This document shows, piece after piece, positions 57,804 to 64,000 of a DNA stretch of 64,000 nucleotides (its first letter is position 1; the number at the start of each line of letters is the position of its first letter). Made by a program: the position numbers and the translations under genes. The stretch is from Eudorina sp. 2006-703-Eu-15 (taxonomy: Eukaryota; Chlorophyta; Chlorophyceae; Chlamydomonadales; Volvocaceae). The notes below the pieces were generated by a model. The model saw only the letters and a program-made list of their open reading frames with translations, searched no databases and was not told where the DNA came from. The stretch lies in contig BDSI01000034.1 of the NCBI GenBank assembly GCA_003117195.1, positions 883,956 to 947,955 of the forward strand. Direction: 5' to 3'.

Positions 57804-60800
57804 TCACAGCGGCGGCGGCCGTGGGGGCGCAGGTGGCTTCGGCGGTGGGCGGGGTCGTGGCGGGGGCCGCGGGGGCGGCGGCGGACGGGGCGAAGGTGGC
57901 GGACGGGGCCTGGGAGGTGGCTTGTTGGGCGGTGGGTCCGGAGACGAGGGGAGCGCAAGAGGTGCCACCGGGGAGCTGGGCGGAGGAGCAGCGGGCGGCG
58001 GACTTGGGAGGGGCGGCCCAGGTGACGGTGGCTCAGGAGACGGTGGCGGCGGCATGAGCGGCTCAGGCGATGGTGGCGGCGGTGACGGAGGTTCGGGCGA
58101 CGGCGGCGGCGGTGCGGCCGGCTCAGGTGACGGTGGCCCAGGCGATGGCGGGTCGGGGGACGGCGGAAATGGGGACGGTGGCGGCGGCGAGGGCGGCTCA
58201 GGTGACGGTGGCCCAGGCGATGGCGGGTCGGGGGACGGCGGAAATGGGGACGGTGGCGGCGGCGAGGGCGGCTCAGGTGACGGGGGCTCGGGCCTCGGCG
58301 GTGGCGGCGACGAGGACAGCGGTGGCGGCGAGGGCGGCGGTGGCCTGATGGATAGCGACGGGGTGAGTGGGGGGCGAGGGCTCGGCGGGCGAGGCGGTGA
58401 TGGCCTGGGCGATGGCGGCCTGGGCGGGCTGGGAGGCGAGGGCCGCGGTGACGGCGGGCGAGGTGGCGGATTGGGTGGCGGGAGAGGGGTGCCCGGGGGC
58501 CTGGGCGGGCTGGGCGGCTGGCAGGACGGGTCAGCACCGTCAATCAGGCCATCGCAGTCGTTATCTTGGCCATCGTTGCAGAAGGTCTCCACCTGTTGCG
58601 TCATCCGACACAGCTGCACCGTAGCGCCCACTCCAGCGACCAGTGACGTCACGGTGACTCGAACTCCGCCACCGGAGGCGACGTCACCGCTGAGGGACAG
58701 AGCGGGTAGGCGTACAAGGCAGGACTCACATTTGTATCCGACTGTCCTTATCCGAAAACTTGTGATGGAGTTGCCGTGGGTGAGGCCCGGTACGGCGTGA
58801 CGCGCATGGCACATGAATCGTTACAAGCTCCAAGACCCGCACCCATGTTTTACCAAACCGACCAGTGCAGGGAATCGGGGACCAGCTCACCCCGTATCCA
58901 CGAAGGGGCTGGTGTAGGTCTGGTTGAAGGCCAGCGAAGCCACTAGGAGCGTGCGGTTGTAGTCGCGATCAGAGGCGGTGCCGTTGAAGAAATGGACGAA
59001 CACCTGGGTTAAAGGTTGAAAGGGATCAACACCAGCCAAGCGATGGCAGGCCAGGTAGGTATCCAGATGGCTCCATCCAGGGCCGCGTATTACGGGGCCG
59101 CGGCTGATACCGAACGAGCGAACGTACCTGTCGTTCTACCCGTGTTTTAAACAAAGCAATGATTGCGGCAGCAAGAGGAAATGGAACTATAACACACATG
59201 ACCATCACCCGTCGTAGAATTCCGTACCCTGTTGCTTAGCCTGGATGACAACACGTTGTCGTACACGGTGGAACGGGATCGGAAGCTGAGGAAGATGTTG
59301 GGGAAGGGCACGCCGTTGACGTTGTACTTGAGGTGCAGGTAGTTTGTGTCGTTGGCGTTGGTTGGCGGCAGCGTCCACCGGCCGTTCACGCCCGTGTTCC
59401 CCGCGTTGCTGGTGTTGAAAGGAAGCACGATGCCGATGGGCTTGTTCCAACCAACACGAAACTGGTTACCCACGTTCATGCACAGGTAGCCTTCCGATGA
59501 GGCCGTGCCCATGACGTCCGTAAAATCGCCGTACTGCAGCAAATACGGCAAGAGGACGCCACAGGTACGGCAAGGATTCACCAGTGGAGCGGCATATTGC
59601 AAAATTTGGTGCGGGCAAGGGCTGTCCTGCCTGAAAGCTCTTGCGCTCATGCAGAGAGGACGACACCAGCACACGGCGCACCTCGTCGTAGCCCTGGCCC
59701 GCGTGGCTCAGGCCCTGGGTGTGGCCCAGCTCGTGCATGTTGACCGTCAGGCTCCTGGCATACGCGCCCTTGATGTAGACCGAGCAGACGGACCCGCCGC
59801 AGCCGACTGAGCCCAGACCTGCCCAGGGGCACTTGACCTGCGGACGCGGTTTGGGGGGCAACACGTCGGGGTGCGTGTTGGACTGCGCTCAAACGAGAGT
59901 TTCCACAAAACGTCGTGATCTTACTACAGGGCCTCCGCCGCCGTAGAGTAGATGATAGCTGCGGGACATAAAGAGTGACTTCGTGGGGAGGAGGGGAGGC
60001 GAGCCGTGTGCCGCCGAAGTCCGCACTATCCAGGGCTTTCCATAGTACGGTATGTGATAGGGTGACCCGGTGGGGTCGACTCTGACCTCAGATCGGCAGT
60101 GAACGCTGCACCTGACCTGACCATAGGCGCCCATCGCCAGTCACACCAACCGTAACACGAGCACGGTGTTCTGTCGTAGTGGACCGCGGGTGGACAGGGC
60201 ACTGACGCCCAGTGGAGCTATCGCTAGGCGTGGGCGGTTTTTCCGGCCCGGTGGGACCGTACGGGCAGGCCCCTGATGGTGACTCGCGAGCCCCCGTGGC
60301 CCTCCAAGACTACGGGCCACCGCTGGAGAAGTGACCCCGCCTTGGTTGGGGTGGTGGTTCGCTAATAGGGGCGCCCTGGTGGCTAACTCCCCCTGAGCGG
60401 GCTTTATCCCTTGCCATGGTTGGTTCTCAGGAACGAGGTGGTTCCCTGGTAGTGTGGGCCCGTGGGAGTGTTTCGGTGCACTTGGGGAGCCTGTCCGGAG
60501 CGCCATGGTGGCGTTAGTTCGTTTAGGCAGTGTATGGTGAGGAAGCCTCGGCTGTCGCCGTGGGCTGTCACCGATGACCCGCGGGGTCCGCTGTAACATC
60601 CTAATAATAATAACACGAGCAGCAACGGCCGCTGCACCGGCCGAACGCTGAAAACACTGGCTTTCACTATTCGCTATGCTCGTGATGGAACCCGTATTTG
60701 AATGAATGGATGAACGTTACAGCATGGCCTGTATTTGCTGATGGTGTAGCGGATCATGAGGCAGTCCAACAGGAGGCCTACAATGCAACACCAACACGGA

Positions 60801-62967
60801 ATCGACCCCCGGGCCACGGCGCACAGCCTTTCCTCACCTCGTTGGGCAGGATATGGACTATGCGGCGTTGCCTGTTGCTATCCATGAAGGAGCCATACCC
60901 GGCCTGCGTGCAGTCAGGTTACGTGCAGTCAGGTTACGTGCCGTTAGGTTACGTGCCGTTAGTTAAGTGCCGTTAGGTTACGTGCCGTTAGGTTCCGCAG
61001 CACACAGATATGATGGGCTGTTGGCGCTGACGCCGCGCATGGCGTTAGTCAGCATACTGCGCGTTTCGTAACAAGGTCACACTCACACTCGGTTATACAT
61101 ACGCTTCAGTTTGTAAGTGGAACGGCCCGTCCCTCACCCCTCACCGCTCGCGCAGCCGCTTCAGCATACTGGCGCCAGGCGAACTGCTCAGCGGCACCGC
61201 AGCTGGCGGCGCCATTGAACGGGTACCCGAGGACGCCGCTGTAGACCGTACCGCTGCAAGGAACCTGAAGCAGGTTTTACAGCCGCGGCAAACATGATTA
61301 GGTACAACGGCACGAGATGGGCAATACACTTCAATGGAAGCGAACGGCCTGACATCAAGGCGTAGATCTGCTCATGTACTCACATCAACCGGCCCAAAGA
61401 CGAAGTTCTCCGACGGGTCGTACGACACCTTGTCGTACGAGCACGTGCTGTGATAGTCCTTGATGTTGTTGATATCATTAAAGAAGAGGTTGTTTATTTG
61501 CTGCAGGTGGACAAAAGTCGCAGGGCATAGGGGAAGGCACAATCCACGTGCACATCAGTATGACACGGCACCATGTCGCCCATGTGCAGGCAGATCTGTA
61601 CACCCCCCCAATTCCAATCTCATTTCTCGTGCGGGATCAGCATCAGCTACCCGCAGTCAGCTGACCCCGGGCCCCGGCAATCTCCTCTTGGACGGCATCC
61701 CCACTTGAAGCTCACTCACTTCAAAAGTGGCGGACGCGTTCCAGCCGCACGTCCGGATGATATAGACCATGCTCCGGACACGGATTTGCGTCCCCGAGTA
61801 GATCTCGTGGCCGACTGACTCCTCGACGACTTCGATGCCGTCCAACTCCGGAGGGGGATCGGACAGCAGCCGCCGTGAGCCGGATGTGTTCCGGTACGTG
61901 ACCTTGATCGTATCGCCGGACAGCACCTGAGGCGCAGTGGTTGAAGTATTCATTGGGGTCTGCCAGGATTTGATGGAGCAGAGAAGGCAGGTCGATGGAT
62001 GCAGTGGTGTTTTTTGACATGGATTGACACATTTTCCTAAGCCGCCCGATGCGGTCAGTACGGCAAGGTACGACACAGATGGAGCGTTTGGCTTTGGCTC
62101 GCCAGAAGAACAGTGGAGGCTTTCCATCCGCGAGCCTGTCCGGTGCGCCACGGTGGCGCGGATCCGTTCATGCAGTGTGTGGTGAGGAGGCCGAGGCTGT
62201 CACCGGTTAAAACCGCGCGTGGGTGTGAATCTGGTTGTGCAATAAACTGTTTGTGCTTCGTCTAGGCCTGTCTAGGTGCGAATCGGCTGCCGATCTGCCG
62301 GTCGGCACGGCCCCAGCGCAGACTTTGTTTCTCACGAAGAAGGGCTTCTCGAAGTGTTGCGACGGCCAAAGCAACTGCAACACGAAAACAGCGCTCCCGC
62401 GGGGCTATCCCGCGTATGGCGCCAATAGTGCTGCTTACGTAACCCTACGTAACCGAACCAGGACAGCTCGTGCTTGCCTTGTACTTCTCGACCAGGTTGT
62501 CGCCCTCGGCGACTTGAGTCCATGCTGACTCATTGAGATTATTCTTGTCATTGGGTGAAATGTATATGAACTCCTTGTTGAGGTGGATTCCATCGCAACT
62601 GCGCAGGTAAGGCCGCGGTCGTGACTGCATCGTGTTTACCAAAAGTTCCAAGGGGAGGTACTCACGTTTTGCTGTCGATATACAGAGCGGACATGACCTC
62701 TGCAACACCTGCACAGAACGAAGAAAACATCAGCGGACGTAAGAACCAAGTAAATCCAGAAATGTTGAATGTTGAATCTAAATTTCCACAGCTGTGGTCG
62801 TATAAAGCCGCAGGTAAGGCAGGCGACGCCACAGGCCCCACATAGTCTTGCTCACCAATGTCAGCTCTCACAACACTCGCCAAAGCCAGAATGGCCGCGG
62901 CAAGGTACCGACGCGGGGCCGGTGCCCCGCAGTGGCGCGCCATGTTAACTGTGGTTACGTCGTTCAT
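57804..62967 (-). CDS. Gametolysin-like matrix metalloprotease (peptidase M11) with Hyp-rich tail
   Basis: Eleven exons: 62856-62967, 62666-62708, 62454-62598, 61720-61926, 61384-61500, 61145-61264, 60838-60903, 59682-59837, 59228-59533, 58891-59003 and 57804-58689; 756 residues, all phases consistent. Gametolysins are secreted zinc proteases that cut cell-wall glycoproteins during mating, hatching or development. A signal peptide follows the start ([18 protein letters not shown] at 62967 or 62943). The propeptide region ends at [10 protein letters not shown]; the catalytic part has [25 protein letters not shown] and the zinc motif [11 protein letters not shown], then DVMGTA and the Met-turn-like [33 protein letters not shown] segment precedes about 220 residues of [16 protein letters not shown] repeats. 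The zinc motif has the canonical HE start, so the enzyme should be active. Confidence 0.93.
58126..58274. repeat. Coding 75-base repeat in the Hyp-rich tail
   Basis: Two adjacent, nearly identical 75-base units in the last gametolysin exon encode [20 protein letters not shown] segments on the minus strand. Shorter related units flank them. Confidence 0.85.
60455..60602 (-). repeat. Interspersed repeat R1 copy e
   Basis: On the minus strand it reads GGATGTTACAGCGGACCCC and GCGGGTCATCGGTGACAGCC, preceded by TTATTATTATTA. A short duplication of GGCGACAGCC follows the core. It lies in a gametolysin intron and keeps similarity to copy d for about 150 bases; the frame continuing to 60141 is uninterrupted but unrecognised. 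Confidence 0.8.
60905..60990. repeat. 15-base tandem repeat GTGCCGTTAGGTTAC
   Basis: Six imperfect copies (GTGCAGTCAGGTTAC at first, then GTGCCGTTAGGTTAC) end two bases from the acceptor of the gametolysin exon at 60838-60903, so on the minus strand the repeat fills the position of the polypyrimidine tract. Confidence 0.9.
62129..62206 (-). repeat. Interspersed repeat R1 copy f, truncated
   Basis: Shares with copies d and e the blocks around CCTCCTCACCACACACTGCA and GCGCCACCGTGGCGCACCGG (minus strand) but lacks the GCGGGTCATCGG core. It lies in a gametolysin intron. Confidence 0.65.
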
Positions 62968-63296
62968 TTTAAAACAACATAATTCGCCATTATGTGAATA
63001 AATTTTAGCGATTAATGGACACAGAGCGCGGAATATTGATCGACCCGAAAGGACCCGCCGGCGTTCTTGTACTCTGCGTAATGACGCTGATGCGTAATGG
63101 AGTATGTACTCACGTCAACCTTTTAAATATGATGAACATGATCATGCCTTTCTCCAGCGCCGTATGCCGTAAGTAGCTGAAAACCAAAAGGTCGACCAGT
63201 CCGACAGTGCTAGTCCGACGGTTGGCACGGAAAGCTGATGCGCAAACGTCAGGGATTTAATATATACATGATACATCATATCAAATATAGTATTTC

Positions 63297-63761
63297 TCAT
63301 ACCTCAGCTGACTGAACACGACTGAACGTGTTCAACGTAGTAAACAAACTGTCACGAGCTGCACTGCGTCGGTCAAGCGCGATTGGTCCGACCCTACAGA
63401 AGCCTTTGAAGCATACAAATTCGAGCATATAGCATACGCCAGATGATGCACTACTTGAATCTGCAAGTCCTTCCAGGCAGCTGTCTGGTGCTACCGAGCG
63501 ATGATAAGAAAACGAAGTACCACTAATGTCATCATTGCTTGTGACACATGCATTATTGCACTTGCATGCCCGCCAGAGCGCCACAGCGGGCCTTCCGCAT
63601 GCCGTCACCGGGTAACACTGACAGCAGCCGCACATCGGCAACAGCGGCGGCAGCGATACGCAACTGACAACCCCGAAGCTGATAGGCTCCGTTGCTCGAT
63701 ATGCATAACTCCAGTATACGTTCATACCCATCCTTTCACGGATGTGAGCTGCAGACCGCAA
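63297..63761 (-). CDS. Cys-rich ORF, unrecognised
   Basis: A 154-codon minus-strand frame with a stop at 63297. It is rich in cysteine (LPMCGCCQCYPVTACG, RACKCNNACV, GVCYMLEFVCFKGFC), which would suit a secreted protein, but no signal peptide is present and the first Met is not supported. It may be the last exon of a gene continuing to the right, or a chance frame. No family was recognised. Confidence 0.3.
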   Translation of the reverse strand: MRSAAHIRERMGMNVYWSYAYRATEPISFGVVSCVSLPPLLPMCGCCQCYPVTACGRPAVALWRACKCNNACVTSNDDISGTSFSYHRSVAPDSCLEGLADSSSASSGVCYMLEFVCFKGFCRVGPIALDRRSAARDSLFTTLNTFSRVQSAEV

Positions 63762-63895
63762 CGACTACGCAATGTAGGGCAAGGGAGGACGTTGAATCAA
63801 TGCGCAGCCGGAGGCGCAGCGTCCCCGCGGATCTTAGCTTGGCTACGCGGCAGTGCAATTGCTTGGGCACAGTGGTGCACTGCCTCCTACCGAAG

Positions 63896-63960
63896 GCAGA
63901 TAGCGGGCATGCGGCATGGTGATGCGGCGTCCGGGGGCCTGGATCTGGGTGCCTCCGTGA
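63896..63960 (+). pseudogene. Fragment resembling part of the GON4L-like last exon
   Basis: GCAGATAGCGGGCATG followed by GGTGATGCGGCGTCCGG and GATCTGGGTGCCTCC matches 49164-49230 of the GON4L-like gene (encoding ADSGHGDAASG and DLGAS). A 7-base insertion near 63911 breaks the frame relative to that gene. It may be the edge of a paralogue or a degenerate duplicate that continues outside the window. Confidence 0.45.
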
Positions 63961-64000
63961 CAGACATCACCGCCGGCAGTGCCCCGGAGCGCTCATGCTT

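Larger units (their letters stand above)
62968..64000. other. Region upstream of gametolysin, to the window edge
   Basis: Should contain the gametolysin promoter (minus strand, from 62968). No TATA box could be assigned with confidence, although the first 350 bases are A/T-richer than average. It also holds the ORF at 63297-63761 and a GON4L-like fragment at 63896-63960. Confidence 0.4.

Noticed and set aside
57731..58800. Gly-rich plus-strand and Arg/His-rich minus-strand frames
   Set aside because: They are shadows of the hydroxyproline-rich last exon of the gametolysin gene.
60141..60599. 152-codon minus-strand ORF
   Set aside because: It starts inside R1 copy e and lies in an intron of a gene with consistent phases; no domain seen.

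Overview
The window is GC-rich nuclear DNA with many short introns, strong codon third-position G/C bias, abundant tandem repeats and TGTAA-type polyadenylation signals. It carries a gametolysin-type matrix metalloprotease with a hydroxyproline-rich tail and a small secreted Pro-rich wall-type protein. Together these point to a volvocine (chlamydomonadalean) green alga. No organellar, bacterial or viral block was seen. Gene models were built by hand from reading frames, splice dinucleotides and exon phase, with protein families recognised from memory and no database search, so edges are exact only where stated.

Layout. 1-949: decamer satellite and intron-like sequence. 950-15837 (minus): the first 21 recognisable exons of a DNA-PKcs (PRKDC) homologue, whose kinase half lies beyond the left edge; its introns are full of minisatellites and simple repeats. 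16435-16977 (minus): an unrecognised 180-codon ORF. 16978-22467: repeat-rich intergenic DNA. 22468-28836 (minus): an LRRC34-like leucine-rich-repeat gene. 28837-29298: a short divergent promoter region. 29299-38132 (plus): a SPEN/FPA-type gene with three RRMs and a C-terminal SPOC domain; one intron carries a 171-bp hAT-type MITE with a perfect 8-bp target duplication. 39827-51549 (plus): a roughly 3,090-residue GON4L-like nuclear protein with two Myb/SANT modules and a 6.48-kb last exon. 54476-55345 (plus): a small secreted Cys-rich, Pro-rich protein. 57804-62967 (minus): a complete 11-exon gametolysin-like metalloprotease. 62968-64000: intergenic DNA, a Cys-rich ORF and a frameshifted fragment resembling part of the GON4L-like exon.

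The genes do not form one pathway. They cover DNA end joining (DNA-PKcs), RNA-linked gene regulation (SPEN), chromatin or transcription (GON4L-like), and extracellular matrix structure and turnover (wall-type protein, gametolysin). The most unusual observations are a DNA-PKcs gene in a green alga, an intronic minisatellite that has copied a 5' splice site dozens of times, a cleanly datable hAT MITE, and an interspersed repeat family with at least six copies across the window.
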